The notes: generated from the sequence alone by a model not told the origin. Counted from the stretch's first letter, positions 1 to 10,799 are shown. The stretch: 64,000 bases of DNA from Valencia hispanica (GCA_963556495.2 OY747702.1:55283786-55347785); one strand, 5' to 3'. Made by a program: numbers and translations.

Positions 1-105
1 TAGCCTCTCTGAAACCTCAGCAGTCTGACTCCATGAACATGAAACATAGTTGAAGTTCAGTAACTCCAGACCTCAATAGTTACTTGCTAGCACCTCGAAT
101 TACCT

Positions 106-1626
106 CAGTGGTTCCCAAACCATTTCTGCTGGGTCCCCCTTTGGTTTATAAGAAAATGTTCACCCCCCCCCCCATTTTCTTAGTTTTACTGTGTAGTGTT
201 ATATTACATTGCTTACAATACATTTTTAATGCCTCTCTGTGCACAATTGTTTTAAAACAAAGAACTCTGAGGGAAAAAAAAACAAAAGTAAAGGTTGTTT
301 TGCAAAACTGAGATTTTCAATCATCACAATTTTTCAGTAGCTGGTGTGAGCCTGCTGTGATGTCACTTTATCTGCCAGGTGGAGGTGTGTGTTTTTGCCC
401 TGCGTCACTGAATTTGGTTCATTGAACTTTGATTTCAGAAACATGCCACTGTTTGAAAGTTTCATTACAAACTTGTTACAGTAAAATCTATGGCCAAGAT
501 CACTGCCCTCTTCCTTTAAATAGATGCTCATCTCATTTCGCAGTTTAAAGACCCTGGACAGCACCTTCCCACATGGCAGTTATCGGGACTCGCTGTGAAA
601 CAGAACGGCCATCTGTCGGAGCAAAAATCGGGGCTTTGACCGTTGTTTTGATGTAGTTGACTGTTCTGAAAACATCGATCATTACATCATTCAGCTTGGG
701 ACTCGGCTGTTTAGACGCCAATGTTTTCAGGGCCATTTCAGGAACCAACACAGTACCAGTATGTACTTCGGTACTCCAAATGGCCCGATCAAGCCGCTCA
801 GTGGGAGCTGTGGTTAAGTCGTGCTGATTGGTTGTAATTCAGCGGGAAATGAGCAGACGTTGCCAAACAACAAAATAAGAAGAGTTACTGGCAAATCAGT
901 TTATAACAAAAGCAAACAGAAACACAGCAACAAGTCCTGCTTCTTCAATGTCGATCTCTTATTTCTGCTGCTCTGGGCGCCTTTGGGCTCTGATCAGTGA
1001 TGCAACTCGCTGCTGAAACTGTCCTGATATGCAGCTGTCTAGTTGATTCCTTAAACGGCCGATTGTGTATGGAGACACGCTGAGAGGAGCGGGTCAACAA
1101 ATTACCCCATCAGAAAAAAGATCTGGTTAAATTACCCGGAAGTTCCGATAGTGGAAACGCACCTACAGTCGTTGCCCCATCTGAGCAGATCTCTACAAAG
1201 TCCCTATAGGTCCGTTGACATCTCATAAATGTGCATATTGGACAGAGGAATAATAACCCATAGCTTGCTTGGCTCTGTTATGAATCATAGATAGAATCAT
1301 GTCCATAGAGCAGGGAAGTATGTAATCATCCGCAGTTGTGTGCGGTTTTTCACATTTACAAAACTTTATATATGAGCTCAGCTGAGCATTTGCAGGTGTT
1401 TAGTGTAACAAAACCAAAGGCAAGATATGCTTCGTCATATTTTCTACTCTTTGGCTGGGAAGGAAGTTGGTTTAGAAGCTTATTTGGCGATGTTTTATCT
1501 TCTGCTTTGCATTAATGTGGGAGCCTCGTCAAAAACCTTTCAGCTATATTAGCTTTTAAATTTTATCCATTCATATTGTGCCCCCCCTCCAATGACCCTG
1601 GGAGCCCCCCACTTTGGGAACCACTG
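106..1626 (-). mobile_element. hAT transposon, decayed (ZBED5/Charlie-like)
   Basis: The terminal inverted repeats CAGTGGTTCCCAAA (106) and its complement (ending 1626) are flanked by the 8-bp duplication AATTACCT/AATTAACT, one mismatch. The hAT superfamily makes 8-bp duplications. The minus strand carries transposase remnants at 334-751, reading VFRTVNYIK and FKLRNEMSIYLKEEGSDLGH. These resemble the catalytic-domain C-terminal half of ZBED5-like hAT transposases. Most of the transposase is missing, so the copy cannot move itself. It sits in qdpr intron 4 if the gene continues leftwards. Confidence 0.9.
334..751 (-). pseudogene. hAT transposase fragment
   Basis: Two overlapping minus-strand frames (545-751, then 334-564) together carry a ZBED5-like segment. 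It begins LNDVMIDVFRTVNYIKT and, after a frameshift, continues VFKLRNEMSIYLKEEGSD. The second part ends LADKVTSQQ. It is a dead relic inside the hAT element at 106-1626. Confidence 0.75.
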
Positions 1627-1689
1627 AATTAACTTGTTGTTGAAAGTTTGCTATATAAATAAAATTGCCTTGCTAAAGTTTTTTTGCAT

Positions 1690-1850
1690 CCCTCCTCCAA
1701 GACACCTGAATAGAATAGCTGAATTTCCTCCTTAGCATGCCACAATGTTCTGTAGATGTCAGATGATTCATTTGATTTGGGTGTGCTGGAACAGAAATGT
1801 ACCAAAAAGTAGCAGAACTGCGGCTCTCAAGGACTGAAGGTGGCAGACTT
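1690..1850. repeat. Teleost interspersed repeat fragment (MITE-like)
   Basis: The stretch has the wording of a common fish repeat, a gapped hairpin-like unit with 'gtgtgctggaacag', 'gtagcagaactgcgg' and 'ctcaaggactgaagg'. I recognise the style, not the family, and see no clear ends. Confidence 0.35.
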
Positions 1851-2043
1851 TCTAAAACTCTCCATTTGGCTTATTAAAGTCTAGTCAATAAAAAATATTT
1901 ATACAAAAATGTTAATTTCAATATATTAGTGTAAGCAGAGGCAAATTAATTCTGTTTATTTGATCAAAACAACGAGGAATAAAATGTGAACCTCGATTAG
2001 AATCTTTTTTTTTGTACGTCTTAACATTCAGCTCCCAATAATG

Positions 2044-2340
2044 TCAACGTTTAAAGCCTCCCTCTGTTTCAGTGTGTTTAACACGCTCCGTCCATGTGAG
2101 CCAAAACTGCTGAGTCATTCTCCTCCATAAACCAGCAGCCAATGAATGCCTCGGCTCAGGAGGGAGTGCTGAGCTGGAGCATTGAGCGGATAATGTTGGA
2201 TTCCACTCCATCACATGTGCTCCGAACAAGACATAACCACCCCCACCCCAAAGACCGATGGCTCTCTGACCGACTCTGAGGCAGATGAACGGGACTGATG
2301 TCACACGAAGATAGAAACACTCTGAAGCACCAGAGTACAT
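2044..2340 (-). other. Non-repetitive segment, no gene assigned
   Basis: A minus-strand frame of 98 codons is open here, but the peptide resembles nothing I know and there is no splice or start context. It lies between two hAT elements. I treat it as non-coding intronic or intergenic DNA. Confidence 0.3.
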
Positions 2341-2385
2341 TGAAATGTTTGATTAGTTGGTTAAATCCCCTTCCTATTTAGTAAC

Positions 2386-4011
2386 TAGGGGTGTAACCGT
2401 ACACACACACACAGTTTGGTATGTATGTGGTACATGTTAATCAAGGAAAATAAATACAAATGTGAATATGATTTTTTTTTTTACTTTAATCAGCATTAAA
2501 CAAAGAACCCTTTTGAAATTAATTTGATTTTATTATGTTCTATAACTTAAATAAATATGAAAGTATAGAACTGACTGGAGATTTGATTGGATTAAAAAAA
2601 AAAAAAAAAAGAACTAGTACAAGCAGACATAGCCAGAGTAGATAACAATATAACCACTTGAAAACAGTCAGTGGCTGCGTTTTCAAGAAGCCAATAACCC
2701 ATTCAAAACCCGAATATTAGCAATAACCCGGTTACAGACGGCCATGTAAACACCGGCAAAACCCCAAATATGCTCATATTCGTGTTTTTAAAAACCCGAA
2801 TATTACCCCTGGGGTACCCCTTTTCTAACCTGAATATTTGGTCATGTAAACGCATATCTGCATATCCCCATCAAAAGGAAAATTGATTTATGATCTGCTC
2901 ATGTTCTATTCGCAAGGAATCTTGGTCTTTTGAGTAGAGGAATTTCCGACTGCGCACCTTCCAAAGTGTCCGGGAGGCTCTGGTGGCAACGGGTAGCGTG
3001 GACATGTGTGGCACAGCTCCAGCTACATTTCCCATTTCTTGCTCAGCTTCTCTCCTTCTATTAATGAAGACCATGAGGCACAGTAGTGTCAAGTGCTGCT
3101 GGTGGGCCAGCACCAGCACCAAAGCGCAAACAAAGGCGATCGCTATCTGCACCAAACTATTCATTATCCGCGTGCTGCTGCTGCTGTCTTTGGATACAGG
3201 AAGAAGAATCGGAAATGACACATATTGCGTCTTAAGGTTGTGCGTCGTCATTTACATCGGGATATGCCAATTGATTACAAATTCCATGTATACAGGAGTA
3301 ACTCTCTGCTCACGCATGTAAATGGGTTATTCCGAATGTTTCAGAAACCTGAATAGTGACCTTAACCCAACCATAACACGAATACTAACTGCATGTAAAC
3401 GTAGTCACTGTTAATGTTTAAATAATACTTTGCCTATATTTGGGAATAAAACATTTCCTAAATAACTTTGGAGTTGTTTTGATATTTCGACAGTCTAGTT
3501 TCCCAGTTGTACTTTAATGCAGCACGGGCAGCTGTTAAGAAAATCCCTTCTCATCAACGAGGATTCCTCTAACTTGTGTTTTATACAAAATCAGGAGTTT
3601 GGGCTGATTGGATGCTACTGGTAGCCATGTTGGACATCAGCTGTTTTTTCTCTAGTATCAGTGATGTTTACATTCAGCTTGACATTGTTTCAGGTGAGTC
3701 ATTCAGTTCAATGCAGAGTGTGTTATGGACCTTATTGCTGTTGAAAGATGCGTTCACTGACAAAGTTCTCATTCGGTCCATCTTTCTTCTTTTACTGTAG
3801 CTGCATGAGTAACAATTAATGTTCCCAAGTAGAGTTTAGTGATAGATGGAGTATTTTCTGTTTTGGGGTCACTTTTAAAAGTTGATCTGCGGAACGTTGC
3901 TCTGTGCTCCGAGTTCCTCACATTCTGCATGTGTTCAGGTAGAAAACAGCTGGATTAGTTGGGTATACGTGTGTACCGAGAAATCCGAATACATGTACCA
4001 TTACACCCCTA
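2386..4011 (+). mobile_element. hAT-like element, copy 1, with nested insertion
   Basis: The ends TAGGGGTGTAACCGTAC and CATTACACCCCTA are inverted repeats. The flanks TTAGTAAC/TTAGCAAC are an 8-bp duplication with one mismatch, as in hAT elements. Related copies lie at about 22373-23236 and, inverted, at 29332-30725. No transposase is recognisable. A second element is inserted at 2674-3405, and the copy at 22.6 kb shows the same site empty. Confidence 0.88.
2674..3405 (-). mobile_element. Nested DNA transposon (Harbinger-like?) in hAT copy 1
   Basis: The termini GCTGCGTTTTCAAG and ACTACGTTTACATG (complement of the right end) pair as imperfect inverted repeats. CAGTG/CACTG flanks the element and occurs once in the empty copy (22635-22639). 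A minus-strand frame at 2871-3251 begins with a hydrophobic stretch, then NRRREAEQEMG and RTLWKVRSRKF. This resembles the N-terminus of fish HARBI1-type proteins, but the 5-bp duplication is not the usual TWA of PIF/Harbinger, so the superfamily is uncertain. Confidence 0.7.
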
Positions 4012-4324
4012 TTAGCAACTATAAGTAACTTTTAGCTTTCATTAACAAGATATGACAAATTGGGAAAATATACAATATGCAATCATATTGGTGAATACTG
4101 CTATAACAACATGACTTTCAATAAATAACCAAATAATTAAGTTTAAATAATGTGTTTCTGCTTTGGGTTTATTGTAAAAATAGAATCCAAATAATAACTA
4201 GTCTGTCCAGCTAGTGGAAAAAATAATATTCATCTCAACAACCTTATCACCTGTGTCACCCAATATGTCACACTGTAGCAAGCATGAATGCATAGAAGTG
4301 TTTCTGTATATTTCCCTCTAACTC

Positions 4325-4385
4325 AATTCAATTCAATTCAAAAATACTTTATTGATCCCAGAGGGAAATTAAGTGTTGGTATAGT
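4325..4385 (-). repeat. LINE/SINE-type 3' tail fragment
   Basis: The (ATTCA)n stretch followed by 'tactttattgatcccagagg' and 'gggaaatt' is the 3'-end wording common to many teleost retroposons. Only about 60 bp remain, next to qdpr exon 4. Confidence 0.5.
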
Positions 4386-4522
4386 TCATATAATTAATTC
4401 TTTAAGGAGTAACTCATTGGTTGCCAACCTTTTTTCCCTTGAGCACCCCCTTGGCTTGTGTCCAAGACAAACCTCAAGCCTTTTATGAGGAAAGCAGTAA
4501 ACACAGTAAAAGTGTCTCCCAC

Positions 4523-4663
4523 CTCCGGTGCCGGACTGAGCTGCTTTTGCTCCCGCCAATGTGAGCAGTCCACCAGATTTCAGGTGGCGTGCGGCGAGGT
4601 GGCTGGAGATGGTAGACGTCCACACGCTTTGCTTCCACATCAAATCAGAGTTCTTGAAAAAAT
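4523..4663 (-). CDS. qdpr: qdpr exon 4
   Basis: The 141-bp exon follows the acceptor TTTCAG and ends GGCACCGGAG before GTGGGA, phase 1 at both ends. It encodes [20 protein letters not shown] and continues to [12 protein letters not shown]. It includes the helix and strand just before the catalytic Tyr of the family. The downstream reading frame past the donor is not coding. Confidence 0.94.
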
Positions 4664-7600
4664 CTGAAAGATATTAAAAAGGAATATTAGACTGCACATA
4701 CTTGAAATAGATGGCTTTTTTTTGAGAGATTTTAATTCACGAATGCAAAAGGTTAAGAATCAATGAAGAAAACACAAAGTTCAAACTTTAAGGAGAATTG
4801 ATTCAGTTCAACAGGGCAAGACATTTGTTTGCAAAGACAAAGTCGGAATCTGATGTTTACTAAATGGACAACATATGCAATAGGGATGTAAGAAAATATC
4901 GATACACCGACATTTTGGGATATTTCATGTCACGGTATTGTATCGATATTCAAAAGCAATGTATCGATAAAAAAAACCCTGTTTTTTTAGAATTCCCGTG
5001 GAACCATCAATGATGACAGTATTTTTTGTAGTAAAATTCAAAGTATGACTGGTACTATGTGGCTTTTTTTTCAGCTTCTTTGTTCCAGTGGATCAACTAG
5101 ATCTAGTAATAAAACTGGATGTGTGAAAGTATGAAACATGTTGGAGTGTTTATAAACTGACTTAAAAATCGCAATATATAGTCTTACTCATAGTATCGCA
5201 ATATATCGTATCGTCTCCCCTTTATCATGATACATAGATCGCCAGATTTTTACCAATACATATCCTTAATATGCAATGTTTTAACGGTTTAATTCTCATT
5301 CATTCGATAGTAATGTTTGTCATCTCACTTTCCAGGTAGTTTTGTCTTGAAATCTAGTGCTGGTAAGAAATGCAGTTAATTAAGTGACTGAAAAAAAAGC
5401 TTAAGAGCTGAGCATCATTTCACTTCTTCTCTACACTAAACCAAAATGTAAAGTATTACACAAGATGAAATGTAGCAATTAAAACTGTAGAAAGGTTGGC
5501 TGATGATTAATGTTAAACAAATAAAAAGGTTTGAACTCTGACCTTTGGAACTGCAGTTCCCTCCAGCCCATCCGCCTGCCACACACAGAATGGCATCCAC
5601 TTTGTTTTCCCCCAGCAGCTGGGCCACATCTGTCGTCACCTGCATATAAAAAGGCTTTTCATGAATCCGCAGGGCTCGCACGCCGGCTGAATGGCTTTTA
5701 AATGTCAGCAATGATTCTGTTCGGTCTCCAGATGGAAACTCATCGCTTCAGCACAACAACCACAGCAAAGAATATTCAGAAACAGGAGTCGCAGTAACCA
5801 GTATGATGATGCTTCAAAGTGTTTCAGCAATTCAGAGTGAAAAAAACTATCTATTAGGGTTGGGCATTTATCATATTGCTTATCATTATCACACAAAAAA
5901 TGGCCCGTGGTAAGAATTTGGAGACGTCCCGGGGGAGGCGGGGGACATCAAGCCCGCATGGCCCATTTTCCATGCCTCCGTTGTTGAGGTGGATGACCAG
6001 AGCGGTGGCTGCACGGTGGGCGGGGCCTGTTGCGGCGGGAACCCTCAATCCCGCCGGTGGACACCAACGGTGAGGGATGCTCTTATTGGGTCTTTCTGGC
6101 CTGTGGAAGCAGCTGATGGGTACCAGCAGGCCAAGTGGCACAAAATTCGCGCGTCGGAGAAGTTCGGTGAGGCCACAGAGGAGGATTTTCTTACGGCGTT
6201 GAGGCGATTTTGGATTCAGAAGAGGGAATCAGTGCACCACCAACACGGTTTATAATGGAGATAGTCGGTATGTTGTGGGTCGGTGGACAGAGTACTTTGA
6301 ATCCAGATTGGACAGTGTGCTGGTGGGATTGAGGAGATCGTCAGAGTCTGAGGACTTTGGGTAGGCCTCCCCAATCTCTGCTGCTGAGGTCACAGAGTTA
6401 GTTAAAAAGCTCTTTGGGAGGAAGGCGCGGGGGGTTTATGAGATTCGCCCAGAGTTCCTTAAGGTTCTGGATGTTGTGGGGCTGTGTTAGGCCTGGTTCA
6501 CATGGAAGGATTTTTGCCCGATTCTCCCCTTCCGACACGCCCCGATTATCTGGATGGCTTTTAAAATAATCCTAACAGATATTGCTGCCGTGTGTTCAGA
6601 ACGCTCTGGTCTGTTCAGAAGGATGTCGGGACCGCTTCGATCGGGGATATTCAACATGTTGAATTTGTCTTGGCCCAGTATGACAGCGTGTGTGGTGTGT
6701 TGCGAGGACAAACGTGCATGCAGCCTGTTGTATGTTAGGTGCAGCCAATCAGAAAGCGAGGTCACAGGCAGCGATACACCTTCGAAGCGCCTATTATTTG
6801 GAAGCATCAGGTCACTTGACCGCAGTCCTCAAATGCATAGAAACAGAGGTCAGTCAGAGCATAGTGTGCAATGAAGTTTCCCAGTAAAAAACAAAACAAT
6901 AATTCATCTCCATATTTTTGTATAGCAAGTAGAGCCCCTGCTCCTGCTGTGTCCACTCCTTTATCCAATGCCAGGATTTCATTTTTTCCTGTTAGAACTA
7001 GTCCACAAGCTATTGCCAATGCCTCATCCTCGGTATCTGTATTTATTTACTACTTTGACTTTAGTCATGTCATCAGGTTCTATGAGATTTCCTGTCTGAG
7101 TTTGGAATGTCTGTGAGTAAAACACACCACACCACACACTGTAGGACCAAAACAGGAATATCAGTGACTTTTTAAAATCGCTGCCTGTGCGGTCTGAAGC
7201 TCTTGCAACAATTTTAAAACCCTGCAGTGTGAACCCGGGCTTAGTTCACGTGGCTCTGCAATACTGCGTCATCGAAGGCAGTTCCTTTGGATTGGCAGAC
7301 CGGGGTGGTGGCCCCCTATTTAAAAAGGAGGACCACAGAGTGTGTTCCAGCTTCACTTCTGAGCCTCCCTGGTAAGGTCTATTCAGGCGTTCTGGAGAGG
7401 AGGGTCCGATGGAAGGCCAAACCTCGGATTCAGGAGGAATAATGCAGTGCTCTGGGAGTATGGGGCACCAGGCCCCTTGATACAGGTCCCTGTACGACTA
7501 GTGTCCTGTACAAACCAGCTTGGTTCCCATTGCCTGCAATAAGTTAGGCTCGTTTCTGGTGAGAGTTGGACTTCGCCACGGTTGCCCTTTGTCACCAATT

Positions 7601-10584
7601 CTGTTCACAACTTTTATTAAGCTGATTTCTAGGCAATAACAAGATGTTGAGGGGATCAGTTTTGGTGGCTTAAGGATCGGGTCTCTGCTTTTTGCAGATG
7701 ATGTGGTTCTGTTGGCTTCACCAACAGGACCCGGTTGTCCCAAAGGGAGGAGATCCAGAGGAAGTCCCAGGGCATGATGGAGGGACTAGATTTCTCACCT
7801 GGCATGGGAACGCCTTGGGATTCCCCCTGAGGATCTGGACCAGGTGTTTGGAGAGAGGAAAATCTGAGTCTCTGCTTAAGCTGCTGCCCCTGTGACCCGA
7901 TCCCGGAAGTGGAAGACGGTGGATAGATGGATGGATAAGAATTTCTATCAATTCCAATTAATGATGTATCAAAACCAAAAAGTTAACTTTACCATTTTCT
8001 CCACTGTTGGTTCTGTGAAAGCATTAATATATATCAATAATTTAGGAAATATGGTAATTGGAAAAAAAATACTTGAGCCCCCCTCTAAAAATGATTCTAA
8101 CTCCCTATTTTATCAGTTCAAACAACAAATATTCCATAATATCAGGGATCACGGTAACCAAATATTTCCGTATTTGTCTGGCTTTTTTAAACAGTGACGG
8201 AAAAATCTGAAGGCTATTTGTCATTTTGAAAAATTGCGATTCAGACCCCTAACCACTTGGTGAAGACACACAGACATTTTCAATTTTACACACAGATTTT
8301 ACGTAACAAAATAAATCAAAAAGATTCCCATGAGAGCATAATCTCAGACCTGGCATCCTGTGCGGTTTAGAAGTCATGTTAATGTAGAAGAGCTCCTATG
8401 CAACCCTGATTGGTCCATCCACGGTGTACCTGGAGATTCTTCTGGTTGAACATTAAATATCTTTTTCTTTTGGTTCTCAAGAATAAATTTGTTAGTCAGT
8501 CCCTGCACCAGACGGAGTACTACATCTACACTTGTGTTTGGTTTAATAATCAAATAAATCAGAATAAACTTTCCCTTATTACTTGGGTCGAACTTTTACA
8601 ACAAGCTTTTCAGTATTTCAGGTTTGTTGGACTTTCGGCCCCTTCATCCTAGTGAACTGGTGTAACAGAGTCAGGCATGTAAGCTGCCATGCTTGCACAC
8701 TCGTTTTCTACTGAACTGAATTTAGAGCTTTGTGGTGGCCACTCCAAATTCATTTCGATTGCCTGAGGAGAATTTACATTTTAAATCATCCAAATAGCCT
8801 TCATGTTTTCAAGTATCTTTATTACCAATAACGGCGAAAACATCGTTATTGACCAAGGGGCAAACTCCGCTAGTCAACTGTGAGGCCAACGTGGAAGTGA
8901 CAAAAACTGCAGTCCCTCCCTCATCCACTAGGGGCTGGCTCCTGAAAGGAGCAAATTCCCATTGACTTCCATGTTAGAAATGCCAGCTTCACATCAGAAA
9001 TAAACATGTTTACAGGCTGGTTCAAAAAAGATTTTTGGTTTAATAAGTCAAGTTAACCGCCATGACAACTCTGAGGAGGGGAACATTTTTACGCATTTAA
9101 CTCATCCGTTTAGATGCAATTTTAGCTTGAAAATATAAATAAAGGGAGCTTGTCCTTTTGACTGAGGTCTCAGATGAGCCGTCAGCGCTAGCGCTGGTGA
9201 CTAGCGGCCAAGATGGCGGTGGTGGGAACCGCCTCAGTTCAGATCTTCTGAAACCTAAAAGGTGATGTCCCGGACGCTCACGTCCAGCTTAAATATACAG
9301 TCTATGTTTTTAACGGAGAAAGAAAACCTGGACCAGTGCTTTTTTTACGTCCGTTTTTGCCACTGTTGCCACTTCTTAGCTCAGTGCTGCAAATTAACGA
9401 CTTGATCCAATCCACAGTTATCCAAAGGCAGTAAACTTAAACAATTGTTATTATAAACTAAATTTAACTGCATTTTATCACAACTATGATTGCACAAGAA
9501 AACATGTAACTGGAAAGCGGCCTATATGACGGCACCGATTTGATTATAGGCAAGGCAATTTTATGTGTATAGCACACTTTCAACAAAAGGTAATTCATGG
9601 TGCTTTACATGATTAGGTGGTAAAATAAAAATAGCAGTAAAACACAGACAAAGCATATAAAGTAAAAACAGCAATAAAGCAAGAAGCACACAAAAAACAT
9701 ATGAGACATGAAAGCATTACTCAGAGGCAGCTCTAAACAGATACGTTTTTAGTTGTGATTTAAAAGAACTCTGTGTTTCAGCAGCTTTGCAGTTTTCTGG
9801 ATGTTTGTTCCAGATTAGAGCATAGAAACTGAAAACTGCTTCAAAAGGTCCTATTATTAGGTTGTTGTTTTTTTACTCAACATTTTGCTAGCATGCCTAC
9901 TTGGATTAAAAAACCAACAGTGATTTTATATATATATATATATATATAAAACATTATTAATTATTAGTAGTAAGGGATATAAACATTAAATCATATAATG
10001 TTTAAACAAGGTTCTATTTATTTTAACAGATTTAGATCCAAATCTATATTACTCATTAACAAACACCAAAATCACCGAAGTGGATTAAGTCTTTATTTAG
10101 TAACGTGACTTGAACGCAACACTACAACATTTTCAAAGCAATGCAAAACTAATTTAATAAAACATGCACAAACTCTACATGTGGTCTCATGAACATACAT
10201 TATGGTTACGCTTTAGTTTAGGGTCATAACGTTTTAACAGCTTACTGCTAAACCACAGAGGGACAGCGCTGTGAAATGATACCTGAAGCTCACCTGTCCT
10301 GCCTGCTCGGTGAAACATTCAGTCAACTTCACAATCACGTTTTCATTCGCCTCCTCATTAGCACCAATGTCGACGCTGGCGACCCACTGCTCCACAAACA
10401 CAGTCAAAAATAAAAATAAAAATAAGAACATGCACAGTTAGCTTTGGACCAGTTAGCAGAGTGTTAGCATGTAGCTAGCGTTAGCTGCACCTTCCCTTAC
10501 CCATCCTTTAGATTTAAAGAGCTGGACACACTTTGAGCCCAGAGCGCCTCTCCCTCCGTACACGATGACCCGGTTAGCAGCCAT
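4523..10584 (-). CDS. qdpr: Quinoid dihydropteridine reductase, exons 1-4 (5' half of gene)
   Basis: The enzyme is an NADH-dependent cytosolic short-chain dehydrogenase/reductase that regenerates tetrahydrobiopterin from quinonoid dihydrobiopterin, the cofactor of the aromatic amino-acid hydroxylases. Four exons read in order on the minus strand: 10584-10501, 10386-10294, 5639-5543 and 4663-4523. Intron phases 0, 0 and 1 agree on both sides of each junction, and all introns are GT..AG. The product starts [18 protein letters not shown], with the Rossmann nucleotide-binding glycine motif GGRGALG near residue 10. It continues through [21 protein letters not shown] and [15 protein letters not shown] to [10 protein letters not shown], all matching the family as I know it. 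The catalytic YxxxK motif belongs to the next exon, which I did not find in 1-4522, so the gene probably runs off the left edge. All exons seen are intact. The introns are packed with transposons. Confidence 0.95.
4664..4880. other. qdpr intron 3, first part
   Basis: AT-rich intron sequence with the intron 3 acceptor (TTTCAG, 4669-4664) at its left edge. I see no other feature before the MITE at 4881. Confidence 0.6.
4881..5268 (+). mobile_element. 388-bp hAT MITE in qdpr intron 3
   Basis: The ends TAGGGATGTAAG and CATATCCTTA are imperfect inverted repeats, and the flanks ATATGCAA/ATATGCAA are a perfect 8-bp duplication (4873-4880 and 5269-5276). The body is rich in TATCGAT-type words. An inverted relative lies at 33347-33735. 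It has no coding capacity, so it must have been mobilised by an hAT transposase supplied elsewhere. Confidence 0.9.
5543..5639 (-). CDS. qdpr: qdpr exon 3
   Basis: The 97-bp exon starts GTG ACG after an AG acceptor and ends AAAG before GTCAGA, phase 0 in and phase 1 out. The peptide [19 protein letters not shown] followed by VAGGWAGGN is diagnostic for dihydropteridine reductase. About 4.65 kb of transposon-filled intron separates it from exon 2. Confidence 0.95.
5989..6255 (+). pseudogene. Rex3 reverse-transcriptase 5' fragment
   Basis: The frame contains [36 protein letters not shown] and LRRFWIQK. These match the linker between the endonuclease and RT of Rex3, as also read in copy B (AADRYRQAKRS, WEEFGEAMENDF, SKRFWSTIRR). 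Frameshifts close it on both sides. Confidence 0.8.
6490..7240. mobile_element. PIF/Harbinger-like element inserted in Rex3
   Basis: The 751-bp insert begins GGCCTGGTTCACA and ends TGTGAACCCGGGC, imperfect inverted repeats with 11 of 13 positions matching. It is flanked by TTA on both sides (6487-6489 and 7241-7243), the target duplication expected of PIF/Harbinger. The uninterrupted Rex3 copy B shows the site joined without the insert. No transposase is recognisable inside, so it is probably non-autonomous. Confidence 0.85.
7945..8860. other. qdpr intron 2, no feature recognised
   Basis: AT-rich sequence with short chance frames on the plus strand. I see no repeat termini, coding similarity or RNA gene. 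Confidence 0.5.
8862..9308. repeat. Teleost interspersed repeat, unclassified
   Basis: The block carries the phrases 'ggggctggctcctgaaagga', 'cccattgacttccatgtta', 'ccaagatggcggtggtggga' and 'taaatatacagtctatg'. I recognise these together as a dispersed fish repeat. I could not define inverted termini or a target duplication. It lies in qdpr intron 2. Confidence 0.5.
9548..9850 (-). mobile_element. L2 LINE 3' end, truncated copy
   Basis: Read on the minus strand, this is the L2 C-terminal coding end and 3' UTR, ending in the tail that encodes 'gtgctatacacataaaa'. It is nearly identical to the first 290 bp of the copy at 11361-12559, so the two are young or share a source. Confidence 0.8.
9870..10230. 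other. qdpr intron 2, AT-rich, with a short TA repeat
   Basis: Contains (TA)n at 9929-9949 and otherwise unremarkable AT-rich sequence up to the qdpr exon 2 donor. Confidence 0.5.
10294..10386 (-). CDS. qdpr: qdpr exon 2
   Basis: The 93-bp exon (31 codons) begins TGG GTC GCC after a CAG acceptor and ends CAG before GTGAGC, phase 0 at both ends. The peptide begins [14 protein letters not shown] and ends FTEQAGQ, which fits the family segment after the first Rossmann strand. The acidic residue after WVASV is the usual NAD-selectivity position. Confidence 0.95.
10501..10584 (-). CDS. qdpr: qdpr exon 1 (coding part)
   Basis: The 28 codons from ATG (10584-10582) to GGATGG are followed by the donor GTAAGG. 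It encodes the first beta strand and the glycine-rich NAD(H)-binding loop. This start is chosen because it gives the expected N-terminus directly before the VYGGRGALG motif. Intron 1 is only 114 bp. Confidence 0.95.
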
Positions 10585-10790
10585 ACCTTTCCTCTGTTTA
10601 GTCAGGCAGTGAGAGGCGGAGCGGCGGAGCTGCAGCTCAAATACACAGCGAGCAGCAACAGGAGGAGGAGGAGGTGGTGTCTGTGGAGCAACAAGTTAGA
10701 GAGCTGCGTTCAATGACTGCCGGAAACATAAACAACGTCTGTGCTGCGCGTTTAGGATAGCGCTTCTTGTGTTGTTCTCTGTTATTTTAC
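10585..10790 (-). promoter_or_regulatory. qdpr 5' UTR and putative CpG-rich promoter
   Basis: The 200 bp upstream of the qdpr start codon are richer in G+C and CpG than the surrounding AT-rich DNA, with a purine/pyrimidine-biased (GGA)n-like stretch at 10660-10675. I see no clear TATA box close to the start, which is usual for housekeeping genes. The transcription start cannot be fixed from sequence alone. Confidence 0.45.
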
Positions 10791-10799
10791 AACTAATAG

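Larger units (their letters stand above)
5920..7935 (+). mobile_element. Rex3 LINE (RTE clade), copy A, interrupted and decayed
   Basis: The sequence follows the Rex3 reverse-transcriptase gene from the GGAGACGTCC region to the 3' tail with GATG repeats. It contains the wording TGGCAGACCGGGGTGGTGG at 7294 and the complement of CGGTGACAAAGGGCA near 7589; both match what I remember of the published Rex3 PCR sites. TAAGAATTT flanks both ends (5911-5919 and 7936-7944) as a 9-bp duplication. Internal deletions remove much of the palm domain, although a FADDVVL-type box survives near 7697. A Harbinger-like element splits it at 6490-7240. It lies in qdpr intron 2, opposite in orientation to the gene. 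Confidence 0.92.

Noticed and set aside
1..4522. qdpr exons 5-7
   Set aside because: I looked for GYGMAK-type and C-terminal coding on the minus strand and did not find it. Only hAT elements and non-coding sequence were seen.
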